A stretch of 64,000 nucleotides of DNA from an uncultured Pseudomonadota bacterium. Its GTDB lineage: Bacteria; Myxococcota_A; UBA796; GCA-2862545. Positions 1 through 8,534 of this stretch are shown piece after piece. The DNA lies in assembly GCA_913061235.1 (NCBI GenBank), contig CAJXTB010000026.1, positions 21,997-85,996 of the forward strand, in the 5' to 3' direction. A program made the translations under genes and the position numbers. Under the pieces are notes generated by a model that was given only the letters and a program-made list of their open reading frames with translations, did no database searches and had not been told where the DNA came from. Position 1 is the stretch's first letter. Every line of letters starts with the position of its first letter.

Positions 1-3000
1 CTCCTCGGCGGTGCGGTTCAGGAGATTCAGCGCCAAAGCGCACAGAGCACCATCCGTCAGCTGAACGCAGCGGCAATGTCGGATCTAGACGCCGTTCTAA
101 GGCAGCCGAGTGAGGACTTAGACGCAGCTTTGGTTCGGTGGCTCGAAGACCCGCGCTGGGTCGGAACTCCCGCCGTAGGCCGAGCCTGGCTGCAACACGC
201 ACGACTGATGACTGCCGCAGGCGACCTACAAGCCAGCGAAGACGCCGCCGCGCAGGCATTCGTTGTCGCCATTCGCGACCAAGACCGTGAAGAAGCGGCG
301 GTAGTGCTGGCCGACCACTTCATTCGGGATGCCCGTTGGTCCTCGTTGTTGCGACTGGCAGATTCAACAAGCTCGCAGACGTGGCGGATGGGTGCGTTGG
401 CAGGTCAACGCGACATACCCAATGCTGCACAGGCCGCCCAGAACACACCGTTCTACGGATTGCTGTCCGAGTGGTCGAGTGCAACAAGAACCGAACACAA
501 ACCCACGGAAATCGTCGACGGTCCACAGCCCGAAACACTGCTTCTATCTGACCAAGAAGCAGGGTTCATCCAGTTGACTGGCGCAGAATCCTCCCTGCCC
601 ATCATCGCCAGCCTAACCATGGAGGGCGCGCGCCTTGGTGGCGGACTGCCGATGGTCATGCCCTCCGGTCGCATCGCAGAGTACTCCCACCCGCAGTCCA
701 TGATCATCTCCGAGGTGGTCAGGCAAGGAGACACTCTGATTCGCACCGCAGAGGCATCGGGCCCCGCCAGTGCCATTGGGTTCATTCAAGTCAATAATAA
801 CGGAAACATCAGAACCTTTGCCGGGTACGGCTACCCCATCCGCGACCTTCTCGAACTGACCGCAACAGGCCCAATAGTTGCGCACACGGCCACCAGTGCC
901 GCCGGCTCCGACGTGGGTCCACTACTCGCAGTGAACCTTCCAGACGGTACCCCGGCGCTCGTTGCCGCCGTCGGCCCATGGCGTGCGTACGACGTGCGAC
1001 TGTACCGGGCTGACGGCCCTCTGGAGTTACTCGACCGCGAAGAATTGGGAACGGTGACATCCCTTCAGGTGATCAGCACCAATCCTGTCCTCATTGCCGT
1101 TGGTACCTCCGACCGATTCGGTAATGGCCAGGTACTGGGCGCCGACACACCGTTCGGGCGGGGTCGCGGAATCCACCTTCGCGAGGTCACCCAAACCGGG
1201 CTCATCGACCGCGGCTTCTATCCGGGAGACATTGCGTTCAAGGCGGAAGAGACCCTGCTAGGTGTGGTGCCAGGGGACTTTGACGGCGACGGCCTCACCG
1301 ACATGGCCGCGCGAATCGCGACCTCTCGCGGCTCCGTCATGTGGGTCCTGCGCAACACCGGCGACGGCTACGACAGCCTTATTATCGACGATGTCGTACC
1401 GCTATTCGCACGCAACATCGACGATGACGCCGCCGATGAGTTGTTCGCTCGCCTCGACGGCGACAACTACCACCTGTGGACCATTGGAGCCGGCGTTCAA
1501 CAGCTTCCCGCTCTGCCCACCGCATCCTACGAGCCACTCCTTGCAGTCGACGTCCCGGCCCCCCTGAATGCCGTCATCCAGCTGTCCGAGCTGGGCTTGG
1601 ACCGAGCAGCAATCACTCTGGCCGACCATCGAGCGGCGGGGTTGGCTCTCGAACACCAGCAGATCTCGGAACGTCTTCGCGGCCTTCTGTGGCAACGCAT
1701 CGGAGATGCCCAACAGGCCGAGGTCCACCTTCAAGCCGCTTTGGATTTGGCTCACGGGAACGATGACACGGTGCGCTTACGCCTCGCTGAGGTGCAAGCC
1801 GGCCAGCTCAAGTTCTCAGAAGCGCGAGCGACCCTCTCGCCGCTCGCTGACAACGCATCACCCGACCTTCACCAACGAATTGAACGCGCCGGGGCGTACC
1901 CCGTCACCCAGCTCCAGTTCCCGCAGAGTCTAGAGCGCGCCCACCTCTACAACCTAGACGGCATCCAAACCCCCGTGGTCGGCCCACACCTCGACCTCGC
2001 CCTAACGGCTACGAACGGCCCGTTGTTCGCGTTAGACTTGGAGGTTGCCGCCACAGAGTTCAGCGTGTCGTACGACGTGGACATTACGCGACTAGAGCTG
2101 GCGAGCGGCCTGTACGTATGGTTGCGCGATGAAGACGGCGAAGAGTGGCTGAGCGGCACGCAGAGTGGCAGCGGCGGAGGTCGGGAGATCAATTTGGTAG
2201 CGGGATGCACAAGCGAGAAGCTGTCGGCCAATCACACAATCCCCATTGCCAACGAGCTGGATGTCGATGCGCATCTTCAGCTACACCTTTCCTACAACCA
2301 AGAGACCCAACAGGCCAGGTGCCGTATCCGCACGCCGCAGGGGACCGTTGTGGATCACTCATGGACGCTGCAGGCGCCCCCCAGCCGTACACTCAGGCTT
2401 GAAGTAGGGTCACCCCCGCCAACAACCGACCGAGGTACTCGCGCGGATATTCGCCTGTCCCGCATCACTCTCCGTGGCCTACATGTGGTCGACCCACAAG
2501 ACTCACGCACCCATCACGCCGGCCTATTGCTGCTGTCGGGAGACTACGCAGGTGCCGCAGACGCCTACTCGAGCGCTGGGCTTCCCGAGTGGGCAGCACT
2601 GGCTCACTTGGACGGTGGAGCTCTGTCGCAAGCCACTCCTTGGCTGCGAGACCACCCAGACCATGCACTGACGCAACGTCTACACCGGACAAGACGCGAA
2701 GTCGGCCCCGTGCTCGCCGCCTCAGAGCCAGACCAGTATGGAGTCCGTGTCGAACGAGACTTCTCGAGTGCGCTTCGCTACACCGAAGCTCCAGATGTTG
2801 CAGCCGTGCTCTTGCACCCAACCCTCGATGACGTGGTCCCGTCGACCGTCGCCCTGTGCGAGCTCACGCGCCGTCGTGCCGGAGTTCTTGCGCAACTCGG
2901 GCGAGCGGGTCCAAGCCTGTCGGTACTCGACCGAATCAGTCGGCAACCCAGCAATACACAGCTTGAGTCCTGCATCGTGGCCGCAGACATCCACGCAGCG

Positions 3001-3138
3001 GAGTTGTTGGTGGGCATGGGACGACCATCGGATGCACGGGAACGGATACAACGCGCCATTGCGACATCGTCCATTCCCGACATCACCCGCGAACGACTGC
3101 AACGTCATCCCATCCTCAAGGACCAAGTCGACCCGTGA
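1..3138 (+). CDS. Large TPR/FG-GAP regulatory protein, 5' end outside window (probable Ser/Thr kinase sensor half)
   Basis: The frame is open from the first base, so the gene is cut by the window edge; 1045 residues are visible. No kinase motif is present, only what would follow one. FG-GAP-like metal-binding motifs occur (DFDGDGLTD near visible residue 425, with a second Asp-rich stretch about 45 residues on), suggesting a beta-propeller. TPR-like helices lie at about residues 555-650, then a beta-rich segment with a Gly-Ser run (720-740), and more helical repeats at the end. The next gene starts inside its stop codon (GTGA overlap) and encodes an ECF sigma factor. Pairing of this sigma family with large Ser/Thr kinases carrying TPRs is established in other phyla, so I infer that the missing N-terminus is a kinase; without it the function is unproven. 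Confidence 0.7.
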   Translation, partial: LLGGAVQEIQRQSAQSTIRQLNAAAMSDLDAVLRQPSEDLDAALVRWLEDPRWVGTPAVGRAWLQHARLMTAAGDLQASEDAAAQAFVVAIRDQDREEAAVVLADHFIRDARWSSLLRLADSTSSQTWRMGALAGQRDIPNAAQAAQNTPFYGLLSEWSSATRTEHKPTEIVDGPQPETLLLSDQEAGFIQLTGAESSLPIIASLTMEGARLGGGLPMVMPSGRIAEYSHPQSMIISEVVRQGDTLIRTAEASGPASAIGFIQVNNNGNIRTFAGYGYPIRDLLELTATGPIVAHTATSAAGSDVGPLLAVNLPDGTPALVAAVGPWRAYDVRLYRADGPLELLDREELGTVTSLQVISTNPVLIAVGTSDRFGNGQVLGADTPFGRGRGIHLREVTQTGLIDRGFYPGDIAFKAEETLLGVVPGDFDGDGLTDMAARIATSRGSVMWVLRNTGDGYDSLIIDDVVPLFARNIDDDAADELFARLDGDNYHLWTIGAGVQQLPALPTASYEPLLAVDVPAPLNAVIQLSELGLDRAAITLADHRAAGLALEHQQISERLRGLLWQRIGDAQQAEVHLQAALDLAHGNDDTVRLRLAEVQAGQLKFSEARATLSPLADNASPDLHQRIERAGAYPVTQLQFPQSLERAHLYNLDGIQTPVVGPHLDLALTATNGPLFALDLEVAATEFSVSYDVDITRLELASGLYVWLRDEDGEEWLSGTQSGSGGGREINLVAGCTSEKLSANHTIPIANELDVDAHLQLHLSYNQETQQARCRIRTPQGTVVDHSWTLQAPPSRTLRLEVGSPPPTTDRGTRADIRLSRITLRGLHVVDPQDSRTHHAGLLLLSGDYAGAADAYSSAGLPEWAALAHLDGGALSQATPWLRDHPDHALTQRLHRTRREVGPVLAASEPDQYGVRVERDFSSALRYTEAPDVAAVLLHPTLDDVVPSTVALCELTRRRAGVLAQLGRAGPSLSVLDRISRQPSNTQLESCIVAADIHAAELLVGMGRPSDARERIQRAIATSSIPDITRERLQRHPILKDQVDP

Positions 3139-3659
3139 GCAGACCGACCGACCCAGACGTTGCCGACCTCGTGGCATTGCTCTACCAAGAACTGCGCGAT
3201 GTCGCGGGTCGAACCCTGCGTCGTCAACGTGGGGCTCCAGTACAGCTGACAAGCCTGGTTCACGAGTGCTACGAACGCCTGTCGAGCACAAGCATGTCGC
3301 ACTACGCAGACCGCGCGCACTTCCTAGCCACCGCCGGTCAAGCCATGCGCTACATCCTAGCCGACCGCGCACGCCGAGAAACGTCCGCAAAGCGCGGAGG
3401 CGGCTGGACACACGTAGTCCTAGACGACATTCCAATGCCTGGGCGCACGCTGGACCTTGTGGCCCTGGACCAGGCACTGAGCCGACTTGAGAACGCAGAC
3501 CCGCGCTGCGCAAGAGTCGTGTCCATGCGCCTGCTGGGCGGCATGACCATCGCCGAAGTTAGTGCAGCCACCGATCTGTCGATTCGCACGGTTGAACGCG
3601 AGTGGCGGACCGGCCGAGCGTTCCTACTGAACGCCTTGGATACAGGCACGAGCGAATAA
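3135..3659 (+). CDS. ECF-family RNA polymerase sigma factor
   Basis: 174 residues, the usual length. Region 2 is visible as DLVALLYQELRDVAGRTLRR with the LTSLVHECYERL helix that typifies the sigma-70 ECF subfamily found beside Ser/Thr kinases (PF07638/TIGR02999 type), and region 4 as MTIAEVSAATDLSIRTVEREW, a helix-turn-helix for -35 recognition. The GTG start overlaps the stop of the upstream gene by four bases, so the two are translationally coupled and almost certainly work together. No anti-sigma factor of the classical membrane type is adjacent; activity is probably controlled by the partner protein. Family call is firm; regulon unknown. Confidence 0.9.
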   Translation: MSRPTDPDVADLVALLYQELRDVAGRTLRRQRGAPVQLTSLVHECYERLSSTSMSHYADRAHFLATAGQAMRYILADRARRETSAKRGGGWTHVVLDDIPMPGRTLDLVALDQALSRLENADPRCARVVSMRLLGGMTIAEVSAATDLSIRTVEREWRTGRAFLLNALDTGTSE

Positions 3660-3731
3660 CTCTAAAAAGTTTGGCGGGGTTTCGGCCTGCCTTACGAAAT
3701 GTCTGTTGAGGGAACCCTAACCCCCCTCCCA

Positions 3732-3774
3732 GCGTCTCATCGTTCCAGTCCACCGGTCGGGAACGATGAGACGC
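3732..3774. terminator. Perfect 15-bp inverted repeat between convergent genes
   Basis: The arms gcgtctcatcgttcc (3732-3746) and its exact reverse complement (3760-3774) are separated by 13 nt. It lies between the sigma-factor stop and the dps stop, where transcription from both sides converges, so a bidirectional terminator is the likely role. No T-tract follows either arm, so it is not a textbook intrinsic terminator. Confidence 0.6.
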
Positions 3775-3786
3775 ACCGGGTTGGGA

Positions 3787-4263
3787 CTATTCGCGCGACG
3801 TGCGCAGCATCCAAGCGGTCTTCTCGTGGAACTCGAGGCGCTGGGCCAACAGTCCGACCGTCACTTCATCGTTCGCTTCGCTCGCAGCCTGCAGTCCAGA
3901 ACGAACCGTCCGAACCACCGCTTCATGACCGTCCAACAACAGCTGGAGCATCTCGTTCGCTGTGGGAACGCCTTCGGTCTCTTCAATCGACGCGAGCTCC
4001 ATAAAGCGCTTGTACGTCGCTGGGGCCGGCTCACCCAGAGCCCGGATACGCTCTGCGATAATGTCGATATCCGTCCACATTGCCGTGTATTGCTCTTCCC
4101 ACATCAGGTGAAGCTCGCGGAAGCGTGGGCCTTTGACGTTCCAGTGGAAGTTGTGAGTCTTGAGGTACAGCACGTAGGTGTCTGCAAGCAGGCGCGACAG
4201 GTGTGCTGCAATGGCCAAGCGTTGTTCTTCGGGAATTCCAATGTTCATCATGTTCTCCAACAC
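3787..4263 (-). CDS. dps: Dps-family DNA-protecting mini-ferritin
   Basis: 158 residues, normal for Dps. These dodecamers oxidise Fe(II) with hydrogen peroxide at inter-subunit sites, store iron and shield DNA. The ferroxidase pattern is intact: H40 in THNFHWNVKGPRF, H52, E56, D67 and E71 have the canonical 12/15/4 spacing. There is no Lys-rich N-terminal tail of the DNA-binding E. coli type, so protection may work mainly through iron removal. It is monocistronic, convergent with the sigma gene, and has a palindrome and a -10-like hexamer about 75 bp upstream. Identification is secure. Confidence 0.95.
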   Translation of the reverse strand: MLENMMNIGIPEEQRLAIAAHLSRLLADTYVLYLKTHNFHWNVKGPRFRELHLMWEEQYTAMWTDIDIIAERIRALGEPAPATYKRFMELASIEETEGVPTANEMLQLLLDGHEAVVRTVRSGLQAASEANDEVTVGLLAQRLEFHEKTAWMLRTSRE

Positions 4264-4332
4264 GGTTGAGCGCCAAAACTGATGGAAGGAATCGGCGGTA
4301 GGGTGCGTTCAGGGCGGCCCCCGACTGACGAA

Positions 4333-4347
4333 ATTGTAACTGGTTAC
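4333..4347 (-). promoter_or_regulatory. Candidate dps promoter element with palindrome
   Basis: On the minus strand TACAAT (4338-4333) is one base from the -10 consensus and overlaps the perfect palindrome GTAAC-TG-GTTAC (4336-4347), about 75 bp upstream of the dps start. The -35 is poor. A repressor bound here would cover the promoter. Inference from position and symmetry only. Confidence 0.35.
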
Positions 4348-4508
4348 TACGAGGAAGTCGGTGGTCGAACTGGGCGTGCCATAGCGTCGAGTACGACATC
4401 AGGATTGACGCTCACCCCTGTATGCAACGGTCTTGGCTCGCTGGATACGGGGTCGCATGTCCACCTGACAAAACTCGACCACCCCGCACACCACCGGTCC
4501 ACTGCCCC

Positions 4509-4754
4509 ATGTCTGACTCACCCGACAAGCCCCTTCCGCCAAACACCGCCGGCCTCGGGTGCGGCGTCATGGCCGGAGCCAGTGCCGTCAGCCTGCTGTT
4601 CTTCTCGAGCGCACTGTTCAAGCCACTCGTCACCGAAGCCATAGGACTCGACCTGTCGGGCAACCGTTGGTCGGTCGCCTCCGCTATTGTAGGGATTGCC
4701 ATTGCCATTGTCGTAGGCATTGCGTCAGCGCGCGCCCTACGACAGATGCCGTGA
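4509..4754 (+). CDS. Small two-helix membrane protein
   Basis: 81 residues from the ATG in ccatgtctgac. A longer frame reaches further upstream, but that part is Pro/Arg-rich and unlike a protein. After a short Pro-rich head come two hydrophobic segments, about residues 19-40 (GVMAGASAVSLLFFSS) and 53-76 (VASAIVGIAIAIVVGIASA), with a short loop and a basic tail. No family recognised. It is convergent with the cytochrome lipoprotein to the right, their stops one base apart. The Shine-Dalgarno is weak, so the start is uncertain. Confidence 0.55.
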   Translation: MSDSPDKPLPPNTAGLGCGVMAGASAVSLLFFSSALFKPLVTEAIGLDLSGNRWSVASAIVGIAIAIVVGIASARALRQMP

Positions 4755-4755
4755 G

Positions 4756-5097
4756 CTAGCGGGCCTGCGGGCCGAAGGCCTCAACAACCCACAAGGACAC
4801 GATGAACGCTTCATCGTTCGTGACGTCCACGGGGTTCATTCGGCCATCGCCTTGCACAACAACCGCCGCGACTTCCGCTGGCGAGAGCGTCTCCAGCCGA
4901 ACGGTAAGGTCTGGTCCTTCGGACGTCCCCCGGCCGTCGTCATCATGACACTCGGCACAGTGAAGGGCGTACAGCTCCTCACCCGACGCAAACGCTTCTG
5001 CGTCTACATTCGTGTCGAAGGTGAGCGGCTCAACTTCCGAACCGCAAGCCCCCAACAACATCAGCGTCAACGCCCCTAGGGTGCGGTGAATAGGCAT
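4756..5097 (-). CDS. Monoheme c-type cytochrome lipoprotein
   Basis: 113 residues. A signal peptide ends in the lipobox LLGAC, so the mature protein is membrane-anchored. One heme motif CAECH is followed by DDDGRGTSEGPDL, typical of class I cytochrome c, and RMNP near residue 86 supplies the likely Met ligand. It should carry single electrons in the periplasm or at the surface. Its start lies 22 bp inside the end of the upstream gene, which also carries a CxxCH motif, so the pair is co-transcribed and may share a redox task. The partner oxidase or reductase is not in the window. Confidence 0.85.
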   Translation of the reverse strand: MPIHRTLGALTLMLLGACGSEVEPLTFDTNVDAEAFASGEELYALHCAECHDDDGRGTSEGPDLTVRLETLSPAEVAAVVVQGDGRMNPVDVTNDEAFIVSLWVVEAFGPQAR

Positions 5098-6455
5098 CGC
5101 GTCACCGGCTGGTACACATCTGCAAGAGCGTACAGGTAGTAGGTCTCACCCGACTCTAGCGACATGGGAGCGCCGCTCTGCGGGTAGGTCTGGAACGCAC
5201 CGTCTGGTACGACTCCGTAGGATATTCCGGTGGTCATGGGGTCTGCAGTGGGTGCAACGTCAACACGCCACAGCACGCCCTCTGGCATATCCAAGTTCGG
5301 CGGAACGCCAGGAGGCATGGAGGTTTCGCCCATGACGTAAACGTAGCGCGCGCCACCTCCACTCCAGGTGATTGTGCCATCGGAGCTGATGCCATTCGAA
5401 CCGGTACAGGCTTCGGCTTCGTACACGAGCTGGTCGTACAGCGGGCCACCGAAGGGGGGGGTATCCGTGAAGTCCGCGCGGGTCAGACCGCGGCCTGCCA
5501 GCTCACCCTCAAAGAAGGCCAGCATGCGCTCGGGGTCCGTTGTCGGAACGCCCGTGGTGTCGCGGCTGAAGCCGTTGTTGTCTTCGGGCGCGAAAGCGCC
5601 GAAAGCAACGGAGCTGACCCAGTCAGCCATCATCGCCATGCCGTCTTCGTCAAACGTGTCCGTCCAGATTGGCTCAGCTTCGAGGTACCAGCCTGAAGCG
5701 GCGCCATCCGGTGCCAGCTCGGTGCTGTGGCAGCAGGTACACGCCGACGCTTCCACTTGGGCAGTCACCCAGTCGTACTCGGCAACCCATTCCGGGTCAG
5801 ACAAACGCGGGTCGTCCACCGCCGTGTCATTCGGGACGGTGGCAGCCCAGTATGGCCGCTGGGTGAGAACTTCATCACAGTCGGCGTAGTCAGCGAACTG
5901 ACGTCCCTCTTCTGTCGAGCCAGAGATGGCCTGCCACGTGCAGACTTGGCCGTCAGCGCTCTGGCCAGCCGGCTCACCTTCGAGAGGCTCGACACAGACC
6001 TGAACAAACGGCGAGAAGACCCCAAGAGACACGCCGGGCCCTTCAGAACCGTCGCACAACTCCGACTCTACGTAGTCCCCACCCGCGAAGCTGCAGCCAA
6101 TGCTCAACCCGTCGCAGCTGTCTCCAGCAACACCGGGGAAGACCAAGGTTGAGGCTTGGTCGGAGTCCGCATCAATGAAGCACTCGCCCAAAAAGCTCGT
6201 GCGGTCACAGCCAACATCCAGGACCAACTCGCCAACGGCGCCAGGCACGGGAGCCGCACAGTCGTCTTCGAGCAGCTCATCTGTCCAGCCGTCACCGACG
6301 TACTCTTTGCACTCTTCGCTCTGGGAGAAACTGTTCAAGTACAGACAGCTTCCAACGACAGCGACCGTAGCGGTGTCACCGGTATCGGTGACTTGAGTGT
6401 CACCTTCGCCGGCACAAGCCGACAAAAGAACTGCGCTGAATAGTAGCCGTGACAT
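5076..6455 (-). CDS. Secreted Cys-rich lipoprotein with a single CxxCH heme motif
   Basis: 459 residues from the ATG that gives MSRLLFSAVLLSAC, a clean lipoprotein signal; an upstream in-frame ATG would put 17 polar residues before it. The N-terminal half has many cysteines in Asp-rich loops, suggesting disulfides. Mid-protein, ACTCCHST contains CTCCH, a valid CxxCH heme attachment site, followed by SGWYLEAEPIW. The last 100 residues are beta-rich and include a possible Met ligand segment (GETSMPPGVPP). The coupled downstream gene is a monoheme cytochrome. I do not recognise the family; a surface redox or sensing protein is the reasonable guess. Confidence 0.75.
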   Translation of the reverse strand: MSRLLFSAVLLSACAGEGDTQVTDTGDTATVAVVGSCLYLNSFSQSEECKEYVGDGWTDELLEDDCAAPVPGAVGELVLDVGCDRTSFLGECFIDADSDQASTLVFPGVAGDSCDGLSIGCSFAGGDYVESELCDGSEGPGVSLGVFSPFVQVCVEPLEGEPAGQSADGQVCTWQAISGSTEEGRQFADYADCDEVLTQRPYWAATVPNDTAVDDPRLSDPEWVAEYDWVTAQVEASACTCCHSTELAPDGAASGWYLEAEPIWTDTFDEDGMAMMADWVSSVAFGAFAPEDNNGFSRDTTGVPTTDPERMLAFFEGELAGRGLTRADFTDTPPFGGPLYDQLVYEAEACTGSNGISSDGTITWSGGGARYVYVMGETSMPPGVPPNLDMPEGVLWRVDVAPTADPMTTGISYGVVPDGAFQTYPQSGAPMSLESGETYYLYALADVYQPVTRCLFTAP

Positions 6456-6788
6456 AAATTTCTCCGAAGCGGGCCGCGACTGTAACCCTATGCATAGGTT
6501 GTGCACAAGGTTTTGTACTCAAAATGCATAGGGTTTGGATAGTCTCACTTTGCCTGCATCCATAAACTACGTTGAGGGCTACGTTCTCCGTCTCAACACG
6601 CCTTTCACTGTGCCCATCCGATCACATGGCCCCATGTACACCGCAGCAACCCAGTGCAGTGGCGCATCCAAACCCTATGCACAGTCCCCAACTCTGTGCA
6701 TCCACTGTGCAGAGACTCTGCATTCCGGATTCTACCAAGAATTCCAGCCGTCAGATGGCGTAGACAGAACGCACCCCTGGAGGTTTTC
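6456..6788. repeat. Intergenic region with repeated TGCATAGGG palindromes
   Basis: 333 bp between two divergently transcribed genes. CCTATGCATAGG (6487-6498) is a perfect 12-bp palindrome. A 15-bp unit, TGCATAGGGTTTGGA (6525-6539), recurs inverted at 6667-6681, so the two copies bracket 157 bp. The second copy runs into a hairpin, TGCACAG (6678-6684) with CTGTGCA (6694-6700). Further CTGTGCA/CTCTGCA variants follow to 6722. Either operators for a dimeric regulator of both flanking genes or a small inverted-repeat element; no coding signal seen. Confidence 0.6.
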
Positions 6789-7751
6789 GTGCATTCCACT
6801 CTCTCCGCCGTCGAGACCATCGCCTTCTGGATGTTGACGAGCGTGCTCGGTCTCGCGACCGTGACGCTTCAGTTCTCCAACGACAACACCTTTCCCCTGG
6901 CCGTTGCCCACGCCCTCGCCGGCTACCTGTGGCTGGCGGTAGTACCGCTCATCCTGTGGTCCGCGGTGGCGTCGAGTCGGCCACGCGTGGGTGCGGCAGT
7001 GGTTGTTTTCGCCTGTACGTTGGCGTGGGTCGCACCGGGTCACGTCCCAACAACTCCCCGCGGAGAGCCCGAGCTGCGCCTGGCCTCAGCGAACGTGCTC
7101 ATGGTTCACCAAGACCCCGACCGCGTCATCGCAGACCTGGTGACACAAGACCCCGACCTCATTGTTCTCCAAGAAATTAGCCATCAATGGGCAGACGCTA
7201 TCGAGCATTCTGATGCCCTTGAAGCGTGGCCACACCGCCTCATCCATCCTCTGGACGGCTCTTTCGGCGTGGCTGTGCTGTCCAAGGTTCCACTCCACAT
7301 GACCATCGAGGACCTGGCCGGAATCCCAATGGCCAAGGTGGAGCTGACGCTGAACGGTCAGCGCATTGATGTCTACGACGTCCACACCCTGCCGCCGCGC
7401 TCCGACGACTACGCGGCCATCTGGTCCGAGCAGATGACCCTCCTCGCCGACCGGGTCCGCACCAGCCCCGTGCCCGTCATTCTTGCCGGCGACTTCAACG
7501 CGACCCGCCACCATCCGTCGTACAAGCGTCTGACCGGCGCTGGGCTGAACGATGCCCACGCACAGGTGGGACGGGCCTCTGCGAAGACCTGGCCCAACGG
7601 CCTATTTCCCGTACCATCACTGCGCCTCGACCACGTTCTGGTTGGCGACGGCATTACCGTGCACGCCGTGGCGGAAGGCCCCGCAAACGGCAGCGACCAC
7701 AAGCCGCTGTTCGTCGACCTTGGCTGGGACGGACCCTTACGCGGGTCCTGA
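6789..7751 (+). CDS. Membrane-anchored endonuclease/exonuclease/phosphatase (EEP) family protein
   Basis: 320 residues from a GTG preceded at 5 nt by GGAGG; in-frame codons further upstream run through the repeat-rich intergenic region. Residues 1-75 form about three hydrophobic helices. The EEP domain follows: LRLASANVL, DPDLIVLQEIS with the catalytic Glu, VYDVHTLPP, the metal-binding motif VILAGDFNAT, LRLDHVLV and the terminal GSDHKPLFVDL with the catalytic Asp-His. All motifs of this Mg-dependent phosphodiesterase fold are present. The arrangement resembles uncharacterised YafD-like proteins; the substrate (nucleic acid, lipid or inositol phosphate) cannot be read from sequence. Confidence 0.85.
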   Translation: MHSTLSAVETIAFWMLTSVLGLATVTLQFSNDNTFPLAVAHALAGYLWLAVVPLILWSAVASSRPRVGAAVVVFACTLAWVAPGHVPTTPRGEPELRLASANVLMVHQDPDRVIADLVTQDPDLIVLQEISHQWADAIEHSDALEAWPHRLIHPLDGSFGVAVLSKVPLHMTIEDLAGIPMAKVELTLNGQRIDVYDVHTLPPRSDDYAAIWSEQMTLLADRVRTSPVPVILAGDFNATRHHPSYKRLTGAGLNDAHAQVGRASAKTWPNGLFPVPSLRLDHVLVGDGITVHAVAEGPANGSDHKPLFVDLGWDGPLRGS

Positions 7752-7754
7752 CAC

Positions 7755-8534
7755 TCAAGCGCCGCGAACTGCACGCAGCAGCGCTTCGGTCTGTGCATCG
7801 GCTGGGTAGTACGACTCAATGCGTATCTCAGACAGGGTGACGTCGACGGGGGTTCCGACCGTGGTCAACGTGGAGAAGAGCGACGCCCGTTGCCCGGCGG
7901 CCCGCAAGATGATTGGGACGACCAATCGATCCGCAAGGAAGCTCGCCGGCTGACGCCACCCGACCGGCACACCGTCCATCGCCAACAGCCGCTCGTACAG
8001 TGCCCAGAGTGCGTCGTCCGAGTCCGCCAGGGCCTCGCGTCGTACACGCTCCAAGGTCGTTCGGGCGACCTCTTCCCAGTTCTCGATGTACGGACGCAGA
8101 CCATCCGCCGCAAAGGTCCGCTCAAGCAGGTTGTCTCCGACCTCCATCGGTCGGGGTAAGAGCGACCGCCGGAATGCGTCATAGGCGGTATCTTGCACAA
8201 TAATCGTCCACAAACGGTCGACAGCAATGGCACCGAAGGGAGCGCTCTGGACGATGAGCTCCACCGCATGTCTCACCGCAGTGCCGCTGTCCGCGAACAG
8301 GTCCGTCTCTGCATAGGCCGGCGCGTAGCCTGCGGACCGAAGCAGCGTATTGCGCTCGCGAAGAGGAATATCCAGTGCGCTGGCCAGCAACAAGACCATC
8401 TGCTGACTCGGATGCGCCTTACCCGTCTCTAGACACGACAAGTGTCGCGTGCTGACTTCGGCGGCGTCGGACAGCGCCGCCTGGCTCATCCGTCGCTGAA
8501 CACGCCACTGACGTATCAAGGGACCCACGGTCAT
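7755..8534 (-). CDS. XRE-family transcriptional regulator with MmyB-like ligand-binding domain
   Basis: 259 residues. An N-terminal helix-turn-helix (residues 5-60, RMSQAALSDAAEVSTRHLSC) is followed by a helical domain typical of MmyB-like regulators, with LLRSAGYAPAY and a PAS-like core (APFGAIAVDRLWTIIVQD). Members sense small lipophilic ligands, fatty acids in the one characterised structure. The gene is divergent from a small membrane protein. The 110-bp gap holds repeated GGTCA/TGACC dyads, one overlapping this start codon, so autorepression together with control of the neighbour is likely. Confidence 0.88.
   Translation of the reverse strand: MTVGPLIRQWRVQRRMSQAALSDAAEVSTRHLSCLETGKAHPSQQMVLLLASALDIPLRERNTLLRSAGYAPAYAETDLFADSGTAVRHAVELIVQSAPFGAIAVDRLWTIIVQDTAYDAFRRSLLPRPMEVGDNLLERTFAADGLRPYIENWEEVARTTLERVRREALADSDDALWALYERLLAMDGVPVGWRQPASFLADRLVVPIILRAAGQRASLFSTLTTVGTPVDVTLSEIRIESYYPADAQTEALLRAVRGA

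Noticed and set aside
2722..3513. Long open frame on the minus strand (263 codons) and a plus-strand frame of 250 codons at 2738-3490
   Set aside because: Both overlap the TPR protein and sigma factor, whose motifs are clear; Arg/Ser/Pro-rich composition is typical of shadow frames in GC-rich DNA.
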